Positions 1 through 8,783 are shown, numbered from the stretch's first letter. The stretch: DNA of 64,000 nucleotides from Eubacteriales bacterium (GCA_030539395.1 JAUNSC010000002.1:1-64000), one strand, 5' to 3'. Translations and numbers: made by a program. Notes: a model not told the origin generated them from the sequence alone.

Positions 1-1429
1 CATCAAACGGCATGAATTTCTTTACTTCCCCTGCGTGAATATGCAGGATATGTGTCGCACAGCGCTCAATCAGCTCCGGGTCATGGGTCACGATCAGGGT
101 ACAGGCCGCCTGCTCGTTTGCCGCACGGATCATCTCCACCGTGCGCAGCAGATTTTCCCCGTCCTGTCCGCTGGTCGGCTCATCATAGAGCATCAGCCTT
201 CGTTTCGTGCAAAGAGCCGTCCCCAGAGAAAGTCTCTGCTGCTGGCCTCCGGAAAGGGAACCGGGATGCCGGTTTTCCATGCCGTTTAACCCAAGTTTTG
301 CCAACGCTGCTTTGGCCTGCTCCCCGGTCAGCGTTTTATTGTTTAAGGTCAGTTCTCCCAGCACGGTATCACTGAACAACTGGTGCCCCGCCTCCTGCAT
401 GACCAAATAGGTCTGCTCCGGCAGCTTTTTATGGGCGACCTTCTCTCCGTCGATCCGTACTGTGCCAGAATGCTTCAAAAGCCCCGCCAGACAAAGACTG
501 AGGGTGGATTTTCCGGCACCATTCTCCCCGATGACCGCCACGATGGCTCCCTTGGGGATCTTTAGGTGGGACACATTCAGCACCTGACGCATCTGGCGGC
601 TGAACTGAAGGCCGTCTATCTCCAGACCGGTGTCCTGTTGCTCCGTTGGCCGCACATCGGGCTGCGACTCATAAAGCTGCTCCCATTTGACCGCGCGAAG
701 GCCCAATGCATCACGCTGTGCCCTGGAGAGGCCTGCCGCTGCTTCCGGCGTAAACTCCCGGCTGATCTGTCCGTTCTCCAGCAGAACATAGCGGTCAGCG
801 ATTCCCTCCAGATACCATAGACGGTGCTCCGAGATCAGAACCGTCTTCCTTTCTTCCTTCATAATGCGAATCAGCTTTTGCAGTTTCCGGATACTCTCCA
901 TGTCCAGATTGGAGGACGGTTCGTCCATGACGATAATTTGCGGCAATGACGCATAAATGGAGCCGCAGGCGATCTGCTGTTTCTCACCGCCGGACAGCTC
1001 AAAAATATCTCGATCCATAAGTTCCTGCAAATTCAGCCGGTAAACAACCTCCTTCAGACGCTCCCGCATCTGTGAGCGGGGAACATTCTGATTTTCCAGA
1101 TTAAAGGCCATCTCACCTGTGGTATCCAGATGAAAGAACTGAGTGCGGGGATTCTGAAATACACTGCCCACAACCCGGGCTATCCGGGGCAGCTGTGTCT
1201 GCTGCACATCCAGGCCTCCTACAAGGGCACTCCCTTCCAGTTTGCCGGCATAAAAATGAGGCACAAGGCCATTGACCAACCGAAGCATGGTTGTCTTTCC
1301 GCAGCCGCTTTTCCCGCAGAGCACCACGCACTCTCCGGGCGACGCCTGAAAATTCACATCACAGAGCACCTGCGTTTCGCTCGTTTCGCCGGTCTGATAG
1401 GCAAAGGAAACATGATTCAGTTCAATCAA
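1..1429 (-). CDS. ECF transporter double ATPase (EcfA1-EcfA2 fusion), 3' part cut by the window edge
   Basis: Energises an energy-coupling-factor importer in the membrane. About 476 codons are visible, with two ABC cassettes in tandem. The first has Walker A GKSGCGKTT, signature LSGGEKQQ and Walker B IIVMDEP. The second has GENGAGKST, LSGGQQQRLS and MLYDEPTSGQD plus the THD switch histidine. I place the start at a TTG (1427-1429) preceded by AGGAG, 16 bp after the EcfT stop. The frame is open to base 1, so the C-terminus lies outside. It forms one operon with the EcfT and S-component genes. The start codon is inferred from ribosome-site spacing; the family call is firm. Confidence 0.9.
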   Translation of the reverse strand, partial: MIELNHVSFAYQTGETSETQVLCDVNFQASPGECVVLCGKSGCGKTTMLRLVNGLVPHFYAGKLEGSALVGGLDVQQTQLPRIARVVGSVFQNPRTQFFHLDTTGEMAFNLENQNVPRSQMRERLKEVVYRLNLQELMDRDIFELSGGEKQQIACGSIYASLPQIIVMDEPSSNLDMESIRKLQKLIRIMKEERKTVLISEHRLWYLEGIADRYVLLENGQISREFTPEAAAGLSRAQRDALGLRAVKWEQLYESQPDVRPTEQQDTGLEIDGLQFSRQMRQVLNVSHLKIPKGAIVAVIGENGAGKSTLSLCLAGLLKHSGTVRIDGEKVAHKKLPEQTYLVMQEAGHQLFSDTVLGELTLNNKTLTGEQAKAALAKLGLNGMENRHPGSLSGGQQQRLSLGTALCTKRRLMLYDEPTSGQDGENLLRTVEMIRAANEQAACTLIVTHDPELIERCATHILHIHAGEVKKFMPFD

Positions 1430-1445
1430 AATATCCTCTCCTTTC

Positions 1446-2150
1446 CTAAAAACATAGATTCCAGGTCATCAGTGCGGTGGAGATCATTATAATGCACCAA
1501 TCCAGGACCTTCATCTGAACCTCCGCATAGCTGCTGCGCGGCATATTTCTGTCAAAGCCCCGGGCCATCACGGCAGCCGACATCTCATCCACAATGACCG
1601 AACACTGCAGCAAGAAGGGAACCAGCATGTATTCCATCATCTGCATGGGGCGCCGAACGATGTTCTTCCACGTCAGCGCCATCCCTCTCAGCCGGAGTGC
1701 CTGATTGACTGCCCGCCATTCCTCCTGGATAGTCGGAACAAAACGCAGCATCACTGCCAGAGGAATGATCACTTCATTCGGCAGATGCATCTGAGTAAAT
1801 GCGCTGATATATTCCCCGATTCTGGACGTATGGGTGAGAACATAAAAGGCCGTGAGCAGCGGTAAAATAAACCGACATAAATGGCACAGCAACATGACAA
1901 TATTCTGCAGTATGCCTGACAGCCGCGGCACCAGGAACAGATCACACAGGAACATGAGAGCAAAAGCAAGGCAGGTAAAAAAGGCCCTCTTCCATTTTTG
2001 GCACAGAAGTGTTGTTGCCACGCACAGGGCAAGCAGGGCAAATTCCTGTGGATGTGTCAGCCCGGAAAATGCTGAGAAGCAAGCGGCGATAAACACTGCC
2101 AGCTTGCTTCTCGGATCCAGCAGGCTGCCAGAAGCAATCCTGCCGTTCAC
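1446..2150 (-). CDS. ECF transporter transmembrane protein EcfT
   Basis: 234-residue membrane protein, the scaffold that couples the ATPase to the substrate-binding S component. It has an N-terminal LDPRSKL motif typical of EcfT, several hydrophobic segments (roughly residues 15-85 and 95-125), and a cytoplasmic coupling segment with an A-L-R-L-R-G-type motif near residue 155 (QALRLRGMA). Its start overlaps the S-component stop by four bases (ATGA-type coupling) and it is followed closely by the ATPase. Length is normal for the family (about 230-270). The substrate is set by the S component, not by this protein. Confidence 0.88.
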   Translation of the reverse strand: MNGRIASGSLLDPRSKLAVFIAACFSAFSGLTHPQEFALLALCVATTLLCQKWKRAFFTCLAFALMFLCDLFLVPRLSGILQNIVMLLCHLCRFILPLLTAFYVLTHTSRIGEYISAFTQMHLPNEVIIPLAVMLRFVPTIQEEWRAVNQALRLRGMALTWKNIVRRPMQMMEYMLVPFLLQCSVIVDEMSAAVMARGFDRNMPRSSYAEVQMKVLDWCIIMISTALMTWNLCF

Positions 2151-2725
2151 GCCGTAATACCAGCCTTTACAAAATGCTTTTTCAGGACCCGCTTGCCAAA
2201 GAGGCCGCCAAGCAGGCCGCCCACCAAAGCCAGCGCAATCAGTACAACGACGATCCAGCTGGGGGTCAGCGCATCCAGCGTGGCCACATACTCAGCACCA
2301 TAATAAGCGGAGCAGCTTTCCAGGAAAGCGTCCTTTGCCAAAACGAGGGCAAAAAAGGGACCCATAGAGGTCAGGTTAAATACACAGTAACTGGCGGCCA
2401 GCGCACCCGCTGATTTATGTTTCTTTGCGGTAATGATTTCGGCAATAATCCCCCATACAACAGCAAAAATCAGGGGATAGATCGTTGCCATAGAGGTAAT
2501 CAGTCCCACCAGAACAGCCAGCACCAGGATAGCTCCGGTACGCGGTACCTTGGTCGCGTACAGCATGTATACGGTTCCCAGTACAATGCCGGCAATCAGC
2601 GGCGTAGCCAGAAAGAGGACAGGGACGATGGTCAGTATTGACGATAATACTGTGAGCAGCACCAGATAAATCGCACCGAATGCACCGGCAGTGATCAGAT
2701 CCTTTGTCGTAAGTTTTGTTTTCAT
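2147..2725 (-). CDS. MptD/Trep_Strep-family putative ECF transporter S component
   Basis: 192-residue, almost wholly hydrophobic protein with about six membrane segments. It starts with the typical KLTTKDLITAGAFGAIY run and has a glycine-rich end (VGGLLGGLFGKRVLKKHF). It matches my memory of the Trep_Strep family of putative S components, whose substrate is unknown. First gene of the ECF operon. A GTTAG-N6-CTAAC inverted repeat lies 26 bp before the start, so repression by a TetR-type protein is plausible. Ribosome site AGGAAAG. Family call good; substrate not assignable. Confidence 0.85.
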   Translation of the reverse strand: MKTKLTTKDLITAGAFGAIYLVLLTVLSSILTIVPVLFLATPLIAGIVLGTVYMLYATKVPRTGAILVLAVLVGLITSMATIYPLIFAVVWGIIAEIITAKKHKSAGALAASYCVFNLTSMGPFFALVLAKDAFLESCSAYYGAEYVATLDALTPSWIVVVLIALALVGGLLGGLFGKRVLKKHFVKAGITA

Positions 2726-2751
2726 ATATGTTTCTTTCCTTTCTGTTCTTT

Positions 2752-2767
2752 GTTAGTCATCACTAAC
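2752..2767. promoter_or_regulatory. Inverted repeat GTTAG-N6-CTAAC, probable operator of the ECF operon
   Basis: Arms at 2752-2756 and 2763-2767 with spacer TCATCA; the symmetry extends one base inward to GTTAGT/ACTAAC. Related 16-bp elements occur at 13241-13256 and 13833-13848. Position upstream of the S-component start fits an operator. Inference: target of the TetR regulator whose broken gene is at 13313-13761. Confidence 0.6.
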
Positions 2768-2847
2768 TATGAAATCTTATCATGAGAATTATGCTTCTGC
2801 CACTCTGAAAAGCCGTATTCTGCGTAAAATGCTCCAAAAAGCCAACG

Positions 2848-2871
2848 AAAAACTGCCACTGGCAGTTTTTT
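2848..2871. terminator. Symmetrical stem-loop with A and T tracts
   Basis: Ten-base arms AAAAACTGCC and GGCAGTTTTT around a 3-base loop; works in either direction. It is the second of two tandem hairpins after the AraC gene. Confidence 0.7.
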
Positions 2872-2883
2872 GTGTGCTATAGC

Positions 2884-2918
2884 AAAAAAAAGTGATGCCG
2901 CCGGTCTGGCAGCACCAC
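2884..2918 (-). terminator. Rho-independent terminator of the AraC transcription unit
   Basis: On the minus strand GTGGTGCTGCC pairs with GGCGGCATCAC (two G-T pairs), followed by eight T. It starts 11 bp after the AraC stop and separates the AraC unit from the ECF operon. Confidence 0.85.
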
Positions 2919-2928
2919 TCAGATTCTT

Positions 2929-3915
2929 CTATTGATTCATTTCGTTCTCGTGACAAAGTTGTTCATTCATTGCGCCGTCCATCTCTTTCTCCTTGCGATA
3001 GGCACTTGGCTTGCAGCCTGTCACTGCATAAAACGCCTCAGAAAATTTGCTTGGATTTTGATACCCCAATTCCAAAGCGATCTCACTGATTTTTCGATCC
3101 GATTGACGCAAAAGCTGTGCCGCCCGATGCATTTTATAACTGCGTAAATACGCATACGGAGACTCTCCATAAATCTGCCGGAAGCCCTCCTTTAACTGTG
3201 TCAGGCTTAAATTATGCTCCAATGCCAATTCTTTCAGATTGGTTCGGTGTTCCATATCCTGTATGAGATGCTCCCGTACATGCTTGATCCGATCCACAGT
3301 CGCTCCGGATAGATAGTCTCGATTTTCATCAAAAACGGTTTGTCTGGATTGGAAATGATAGAGCAGCTCCAATACTTTCAGCCGCAAAAAAGGAAGGGAC
3401 GGATGCCCCAAATGTGTATATAATTCCTGATACACATGCTCTATTTCCGCATTACGACGAAATACCGGAGACTTTGTTTTCAGAGAATATTTCTCCGCTA
3501 TTTTCTCCGCACTGATTTGAAATGCCTGAAGCTCGGGCACCGTTTTCATGATCTCCGGAAATAAAATGATGGTGGAGCCATAAAAAAATTTCAGTGGAAA
3601 AGAGGAGGCAATAGGTGGGTGCATCTGGCTGTTCAGGGCAATATCCCCTTCTCCTAAGTATAGATAATTCCTGCTGTCAAATGCGCACTCAAACCGTCCC
3701 TTCCTGCAGTGATTGATCCCGATCACGTTCTGTCTTTCGCTGTTGCGAAAACAGCTCTCGGAAGCAAAATCTACAACCATGAGCTGCACACCGGGAAAGA
3801 TGTCATACAGCCACATATCAGCGTTCCCATCCTGTACCTGAAAATCCACATAAGTTACAAAGGATTCCTGACCCTGCATTTTTTTGTCATATTTTAGATA
3901 ATTCAATTCTTGCAT
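2929..3915 (-). CDS. AraC-family transcriptional regulator
   Basis: 328-residue DNA-binding protein. The N-terminal two thirds look like a ligand-sensing domain without a recognisable cofactor motif. The last third (about residues 215-315) has the two AraC helix-turn-helix units: LKELALEHNLSLTQLKEGFR and ISEIALELGYQNPSKFSEAF followed by TGCKPSAYRK. I start at the ATG at 3915, eight residues inside the longest frame, because GGAGG (3926-3930) sits just upstream of it. It lies 28 bp after a methyltransferase gene and before the ECF importer, the usual place for a local regulator. Ligand unknown. Confidence 0.88.
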   Translation of the reverse strand: MQELNYLKYDKKMQGQESFVTYVDFQVQDGNADMWLYDIFPGVQLMVVDFASESCFRNSERQNVIGINHCRKGRFECAFDSRNYLYLGEGDIALNSQMHPPIASSFPLKFFYGSTIILFPEIMKTVPELQAFQISAEKIAEKYSLKTKSPVFRRNAEIEHVYQELYTHLGHPSLPFLRLKVLELLYHFQSRQTVFDENRDYLSGATVDRIKHVREHLIQDMEHRTNLKELALEHNLSLTQLKEGFRQIYGESPYAYLRSYKMHRAAQLLRQSDRKISEIALELGYQNPSKFSEAFYAVTGCKPSAYRKEKEMDGAMNEQLCHENEMNQ

Positions 3916-3943
3916 CGTTGACACACCTCCCTGGATCAAGATT

Positions 3944-4756
3944 TCATATCGAATTGCTTCCAGCCTGTTTTCTCAATATTACCAGCTTGTTGGAGATGTT
4001 TCTGACAGGTCGTATCCGTCCCAGCACCTGATAAACCGGATATAATTCCTTCATTCCTTCCACCAGGCTTACATCCTTTATCCATGTAAGTTCCGGTGCC
4101 AGACGCTCCAGCTCCTTGCCGTTTTTCAGCCCCCAGGTAAATCGAGCTTTACTGGCTTCAATAGATTTCTCCTTCATATGCCGCATGATGAAGGGATTCA
4201 TTGTCTCCATAATAATTTCCGCGTGTTCAAACCGCCTGCAGATAATCGAAAGAATTTTCCTTACATCTGTCTCAGTCAGGTACATGACTAAACCCTCGAT
4301 CACAACAAGCACCTTACCTGTTGGATCTTCGATTTCCGCAACCCAGCTCTCATCCATAGCCGATTTGGCGATCATGGAGATGCGCCCCTGCTCATCCAGA
4401 AAGCGCCGCCGAATATTGATGACCTCCGGCAGATCCAGATTGTACCAGCGAACCTGTCCATTATCCAGCCGGTAGACCCGTGTATCCAGGCCGCAGGCGA
4501 TATTAACAACGGTTGCATTCGGGTTTTCCTCTAAGAAGGAGCCCACCATCCGATCCAGCAAAATGGTGCGGGCGATGACGCCGCTGCTCATGGCTGCATC
4601 CTTCTCCGCTTTGGAGAAGTCATAGTCCAACTGCTTTACGATCTCTATGGCCTTCCCATCATAAAATTTATGTTCCTGTTTTTGGGAATGGGCAGCCCGG
4701 GCAAACAATGTCTGCAGCATGGTTTCCGGCACACCTTGAATGTTTACTTTTTCCAT
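3944..4756 (-). CDS. Class I SAM-dependent methyltransferase, LCMT/Ppm1 type
   Basis: 270-residue cytoplasmic methyltransferase of the leucine-carboxyl-methyltransferase-like group (COG3315), often linked to polyketide O-methylation. The SAM-binding motif VVNIACGLDTRVYR is at about residues 83-96, the acidic ribose-binding position is in YNLDLPEV near 107, and VLVVIEGLVMYL follows near 155. Start at ATG 4756 (MEKVNIQ), 12 bp after AAGGAG; an upstream in-frame extension is less likely. It overlaps the tail of the broken membrane-protein gene before it. Full length for the family and apparently intact. Substrate unknown. Confidence 0.85.
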   Translation of the reverse strand: MEKVNIQGVPETMLQTLFARAAHSQKQEHKFYDGKAIEIVKQLDYDFSKAEKDAAMSSGVIARTILLDRMVGSFLEENPNATVVNIACGLDTRVYRLDNGQVRWYNLDLPEVINIRRRFLDEQGRISMIAKSAMDESWVAEIEDPTGKVLVVIEGLVMYLTETDVRKILSIICRRFEHAEIIMETMNPFIMRHMKEKSIEASKARFTWGLKNGKELERLAPELTWIKDVSLVEGMKELYPVYQVLGRIRPVRNISNKLVILRKQAGSNSI

Positions 4757-5225
4757 ATTCCATCTATTCTCCTTCCTAAAAAGTGGGCACTCCATACGGC
4801 CATAACAGCAAACCAGATTACCATACTCTCACTCATCAGCCCGTTGGTAAAGGCAAGCCGAAAGGCGCAGTCCGGCATCAGCATCGTTACCAGCTTCAAA
4901 AGAAGGTAATATACCAACGGGTTGGACAACACCATTCCCTTGGGGAAAACACTCTTTCCCCGGACCAGCACCCAAAACCAGTAGAGATAAGGCGGAAGCA
5001 TCAGCACCTCACTGGCAATGACGAGCCAGGATAAATGTGCAAACAGTGCCTCTGATACCGGCAGCGCCGCCGTGGAATAGCCGTTGCCCCCACCGTCAGC
5101 CAGGATATGCTTCCCATATACGCCGTGTCCCCGTAGATCATCAGCCAATCGCCGACACCCATGCAAATACAGCCCAATATGCCGCACACCAGAGCGGCTC
5201 TCATTTTGTATTGTCTGTTATCCAT
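4744..5225 (-). pseudogene. Broken membrane protein, DUF6796-like, internal deletion plus frame change
   Basis: The start at 5225 gives an N-terminal piece (MDNRQYKMRAAL..., ending near SWLTVG) in one frame. The C-terminal piece (from GYSTAALPVSEAL to the stop at 4744) is in another frame, with hydrophobic segments and the run LMLPPYLYWFWVL. The pieces join at a run of five G on the minus strand (about 5087-5091). Intact relatives I recall have roughly 70-80 residues between these parts, so the middle appears deleted and the junction is out of frame. No function known for the family. Family name is from memory, so moderate. Confidence 0.65.
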
Positions 5226-5241
5226 ATGTAAGCACCCGCTC

Positions 5242-6135
5242 TTACCATTGTGAAACGAATTCCAACGTTTTCATGAGAGAATCCATTCGGGCCCTTCGGC
5301 CAGACTCTTTATACCTTCCTCGGTCGCCTTTAAAAAACTTTGTCAGCCGCAGTTCCATAGGAACGAACAGATGACTGCCATAGTCGTAACTCAAATGCTG
5401 ATAGAGATGGGGGAACTGCTTTTCCTCCAGGCGCTTCATGATCTGATCCGCAGCTGGTTCAGAGGGCCACATAGTATCCATCTTGGATGAGATCAACAGG
5501 ATGGGGCCGGTGATTTTCTCCACCTGAATCACTGCTGCAGGATCGGGTGTTCGGACCAAAGGAATGTAAAGGTCATACATGGTCAGCTCTCGGGCCTTGA
5601 AGCTCTTCCGGAGTACCTGACCGAGGGGGAATTTTTCCAGGCCAAAGCTGGTATAGGGAACTTCTGTTCCATGAAAGCTCCAACTGCTCCCTGACAAAAT
5701 AGTGATGCCTTTTTCCTTGGCAAAGCCTTGACACACCGTGTTCATCGGGGCTACCGCCACTACCGCATTGACAAGCTCTGGCAGGAGACTTCCTGCGGTT
5801 AGCGCCAGTTCCGCCCCTTTTGAGATCCCCCACAGTCCCACCTTTTGGTAGCCCATATCATGCATCCGTTTCGTCGCCGCTTCCAACGGGTCGATGGGCA
5901 CATGGTAAAAGCGATTGGGCAGTCCTTCTTCCATCACATAAGCCAGCGCCAAGGCTGTCAGCCCATGCGCCTGAAAGACTGCAGACAGCATCCGGGACAG
6001 TTCAAACTTTCCATCGCTGCCGCTGAAACAGATCAGTATCCTCCCGGGATATTTGTCTTGAACTGGTCGAAATAGCTCTCCGTAAAAACCGTCAGTTTTC
6101 ATGTGAAAAAAAGGGTTTTGAGCGAAGTTTTCCAT
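5242..6135 (-). CDS. Alpha/beta hydrolase with BAAT-like C-terminal domain
   Basis: 297-residue serine hydrolase resembling acyl-CoA thioesterase / bile-acid-CoA:amino-acid acyltransferase C-terminal domains. The nucleophile elbow GISKG puts Ser at 105. A catalytic acid is likely Asp220 in SSKMDTMWPS, and His255 in DYGSHL. It is a paralogue of the hydrolase at 7853-8773, sharing the DGFYG opening and the YG(S/T)H(L/F) ending. It sits in the minus-strand run between the MBL-fold gene and the broken membrane-protein gene. Intact by length and triad. The acyl substrate cannot be read from sequence; a Cys nucleophile typical of true BAAT is absent. Confidence 0.82.
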   Translation of the reverse strand: MENFAQNPFFHMKTDGFYGELFRPVQDKYPGRILICFSGSDGKFELSRMLSAVFQAHGLTALALAYVMEEGLPNRFYHVPIDPLEAATKRMHDMGYQKVGLWGISKGAELALTAGSLLPELVNAVVAVAPMNTVCQGFAKEKGITILSGSSWSFHGTEVPYTSFGLEKFPLGQVLRKSFKARELTMYDLYIPLVRTPDPAAVIQVEKITGPILLISSKMDTMWPSEPAADQIMKRLEEKQFPHLYQHLSYDYGSHLFVPMELRLTKFFKGDRGRYKESGRRARMDSLMKTLEFVSQW

Positions 6136-6144
6136 ATGTCCTCC

Positions 6145-7014
6145 TTACTTCTTATTTTGCTTTTGCAGAAAGACGCTTCGTGCCTTCTCCTGGGTATCAT
6201 CCGACTCGTCATAGGCATCGTAAGGCGCATCCGGGTCGTGGGGCTTTTGCCGGACCCAAGCGTTGCATACCTTGTCCCGGTGGGCAAAGGCAAAGTCCAA
6301 ATCATCTGTCCAGCCGGAGTGCCCGGTGATTACCATGGGATGAACGCCCCGCGCTCTCAGTTTTTCCTCCAAGACTGCCAGTGAGTGGACGGCCACCCGG
6401 TTGCTTTCAGCCAGCATATTGATAAAGCTATAACCGCCGTCCACCCCAAACCACAAAGTATCGCCGGTAAACAGATAGGCATCATCAACGAGATATACCA
6501 TATGTCCCCAGGTATGGCCCGGAACAAGAAAGCACTCAATTTTAATGTCCCCAATGCGGAATACCTGCCCGTCTTTCAGCAGCACTTTTTCGTTTTCGAT
6601 CTTCACCATTGGCAGCTTATACATGCCATAAATCACCCGCCGGCGCTTTTCGCCGGTCAGATAGCGGTTTTCCTCCTCACCAATGTAGAGCGTGGCATTG
6701 CGGAACAGTCCATCGCTGTCCGCTTCCACCGCACCCACATGGTCGGTGTCCTGATGGGTGATCAGAATATGTCGAATGTTGCTGGGATCCAAGTCGAGCC
6801 ATCCCATCTTTTCTTTCAGCCGGTCATAATTGTATCCCGCGTCTATCATGATGGTGACGCCGCTTTTTGTATAGAAAAAAATATTCGCTACAAATTCCCG
6901 GACACAGCTCACATGCGCATCAATGCGGCCTGTGTTCAGCGGCTTAAAGATCTCTTTTCCCCGGTAGAGGCGGGACATGGTTTTTTCTTGAAATTCAGAT
7001 TCCTGTTTTGACAT
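6145..7014 (-). CDS. MBL-fold metallo-hydrolase, HxDxDH variant
   Basis: 289-residue metallo-beta-lactamase-fold enzyme. The metal-binding segment reads THQDTDHVG (His87, Asp89, Asp91, His92), the HxDxDH form rather than the classic HxHxDH. Further ligands are His167 in PGHTWGH, Asp185 in TGDTLWF and His232 in ITGHSGW. Lactonase/quorum-quenching-like relatives share this layout, but no substrate can be named. Start at ATG 7014 because AGGTGG lies nine bases upstream; a longer frame begins at 7065. It overlaps no neighbour and lies 9 bp before the BAAT-like hydrolase. Confidence 0.85.
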   Translation of the reverse strand: MSKQESEFQEKTMSRLYRGKEIFKPLNTGRIDAHVSCVREFVANIFFYTKSGVTIMIDAGYNYDRLKEKMGWLDLDPSNIRHILITHQDTDHVGAVEADSDGLFRNATLYIGEEENRYLTGEKRRRVIYGMYKLPMVKIENEKVLLKDGQVFRIGDIKIECFLVPGHTWGHMVYLVDDAYLFTGDTLWFGVDGGYSFINMLAESNRVAVHSLAVLEEKLRARGVHPMVITGHSGWTDDLDFAFAHRDKVCNAWVRQKPHDPDAPYDAYDESDDTQEKARSVFLQKQNKK

Positions 7015-7031
7015 AGATTCATCCACCTTTC

Positions 7032-7340
7032 TTATCTGGCCTTCCGGGCCAGCACGGCAAGCCATGGCTTGTGTTCGGCCTGGAACGTCTCAATCCCGGC
7101 AAAACCAGCTGCGGACAGCAGTTCCTTCAGCCGCTCGGGCGTGTAGAGATTCATCCCGTTGATGATTTTTGCGTACTTGACGGCGGTCTTATCCGTCCCG
7201 ATGGACTCATTGACGATCAGAAACCGGCAACCCCAGTTTGCCAAAGCGGCATGGCCGGAATTCATCCCCGCCACCATCAGCCGCCCCGACAGCCCCTTCG
7301 GCTTCCGGGTGTTACTTACAAATCTCTGATACAGTCCCAT
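7032..7340 (-). pseudogene. Methyltransferase relic: both ends kept, SAM-binding core deleted in frame
   Basis: 102 codons with a good ribosome site (GAGGAG, 7 bp). The N-terminus MGLYQRFVSNTRKPKG...GHAALANWG is the usual start of a class I methyltransferase family. The C-terminus (FLIVNES, TPERLKELLSAAGF, KPWLAVLARK) is the usual end. The part that should lie between, including the E/DxGxGxG SAM motif, is absent; the join falls near 7226-7236. The reading frame is kept, so a small protein may still be made, but it cannot bind SAM in the usual way. The deletion is inferred by comparison with remembered family members. Confidence 0.75.
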
Positions 7341-7359
7341 TATTTCGCTCCTCTTTTCT

Positions 7360-7839
7360 TTAAAAAATCCACACAACCAGCAGCGCCACGGCAGCCGCAA
7401 TCCCGACATAAGCAGCGCTCCCCAAAGTCCGCTTGATCAGAACCTCCTTCCAGGTCTTCACAAAAGGCAGATCCTCCGTGCCGGGCAGCACCCAGAATTT
7501 ACTGTGCCCCACCCACAGCCGGTCGATCACAATGCCGTCATACCAGTTCATCACCTCCAGGAACAGCAGTGTCTGAAGATAGGCGGTTTTAAGGTCCCGC
7601 ACCCCGTTCCACACTCCGATGATGAACACCAAAGCCACAAGCATGAGCAAAGGGAACCAGATAAAAAAGCGTTTGCGCTTGCGGGCGGTCTCCGCGCGGT
7701 CTGCCAGACCGATGGCAAAGGCCCGCTCCCGCACCGGCTTGGGGTAGAAATACAGTCCGTTCACCGCGCCGCCCCTAATGATAAACGCCACGGCTCCCGT
7801 AAAAAGGGCCAAATAAGAAAGCATCTGTAAGGCGATCAT
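7360..7839 (-). CDS. Small integral membrane protein, unknown family
   Basis: 159 residues with hydrophobic segments near 5-25, 60-77, 87-98 (weaker) and 140-158. A conserved-looking core is GVWNGVRD followed by EVMNWYDGIVIDRLWVGHSKFWVLPGTED. It is paralogous to the broken gene at 11290-11780, which has GIWDGVRN and EVYD in the same places. It lies between the deleted methyltransferase and a BAAT-like hydrolase in the same run of genes. Appears intact. I do not recognise a function. Confidence 0.75.
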   Translation of the reverse strand: MIALQMLSYLALFTGAVAFIIRGGAVNGLYFYPKPVRERAFAIGLADRAETARKRKRFFIWFPLLMLVALVFIIGVWNGVRDLKTAYLQTLLFLEVMNWYDGIVIDRLWVGHSKFWVLPGTEDLPFVKTWKEVLIKRTLGSAAYVGIAAAVALLVVWIF

Positions 7840-7852
7840 GTTCCGCGCACCT

Positions 7853-8773
7853 TCACCATTTCAGAATACTGCCGGAAAGCTTCTCATCAATATCGACCCT
7901 GGTCTGTTTGCACGCTTTTGGGTACTGCCGCCCTGACTTGAACATGAAACGGACCGGCAGCCCGGAACCCACCGGGAGCATGGTTGTCAGCATGGTCTGG
8001 GGAAACACGAAGTGCGTGCCATACTCATAGACCAGCGTTTCCACTTCGCATTCATGTGCACGTGTTTCCAGCCGTTTTATCATCCGGCGGATATATTTGC
8101 AGGTATCCCACAGCACATCGTCCTCCGCGCCCACGAGGATGAGTTTGCCCTTAATGTTCTCCACCTTGATCGTTTCCGCTTCCCGGATGGGGTGCCGCCG
8201 CTCCGATTCTTCAAACATGGGACGGCTGGCAATCTTGTCGCCGCCGGCCTTGGAGTCCGCCATGACCTGCCGCCAGTATTGGGGGTGGCGATAGGCATAG
8301 GGCAGATAAGGAAGTGGCCGCCCCTGCCAAGTCACGCTGGAGCCATTGGACGGCCACTCCCTTGCGCCGTCTTTGTTCCCCCGGTAAAAGCCCTCCATAA
8401 TAAAGTCCGGCGGGGTGAGCGCGATGGTAAGGGTGATCTCCGGGAAAAAGGACGCCGCCACCAACGCCATCATACCGGTGGTAGAGGCTCCCACAATGCC
8501 AATTTTGTCATTCCCCTGTGCTTTTAAGACACCGATTGCTTTCCCAAACCGTTCCAGGGGGTAGTCATGGTGACCATACCCCCTCTTGTCCGGGGACATG
8601 GCCATCACATTGCACCCCCGCTGATGAAGCCACTTTACGCCGGATACCACCATCCAGTCATCCGAGGAATCCCCCAGCATAGCTATGATTGCTTTCCTGC
8701 TGCCGGAAACGGGGTTTGGATAGTAGACCCCGTAAAAGCCATCCCGCTCCGGGCTGAAATGTTGTGTTTTCAT
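7853..8773 (-). CDS. Alpha/beta hydrolase, BAAT-like paralogue
   Basis: 306-residue serine hydrolase, second copy of the family at 5242-6135. Nucleophile elbow GASTTG gives Ser97. The acid is Asp218 or Asp219 in GAEDDVLWDT and the base is His254 in EYGTHF. I start at ATG 8773, where GAGGTG sits correctly, rather than three codons upstream. It follows a UbiE-like methyltransferase by 10 bp. Both genes look intact, so hydrolysis and methylation of a common small molecule is possible but not shown. Confidence 0.82.
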   Translation of the reverse strand: MKTQHFSPERDGFYGVYYPNPVSGSRKAIIAMLGDSSDDWMVVSGVKWLHQRGCNVMAMSPDKRGYGHHDYPLERFGKAIGVLKAQGNDKIGIVGASTTGMMALVAASFFPEITLTIALTPPDFIMEGFYRGNKDGAREWPSNGSSVTWQGRPLPYLPYAYRHPQYWRQVMADSKAGGDKIASRPMFEESERRHPIREAETIKVENIKGKLILVGAEDDVLWDTCKYIRRMIKRLETRAHECEVETLVYEYGTHFVFPQTMLTTMLPVGSGLPVRFMFKSGRQYPKACKQTRVDIDEKLSGSILKW

Positions 8774-8783
8774 CGGTGACACC

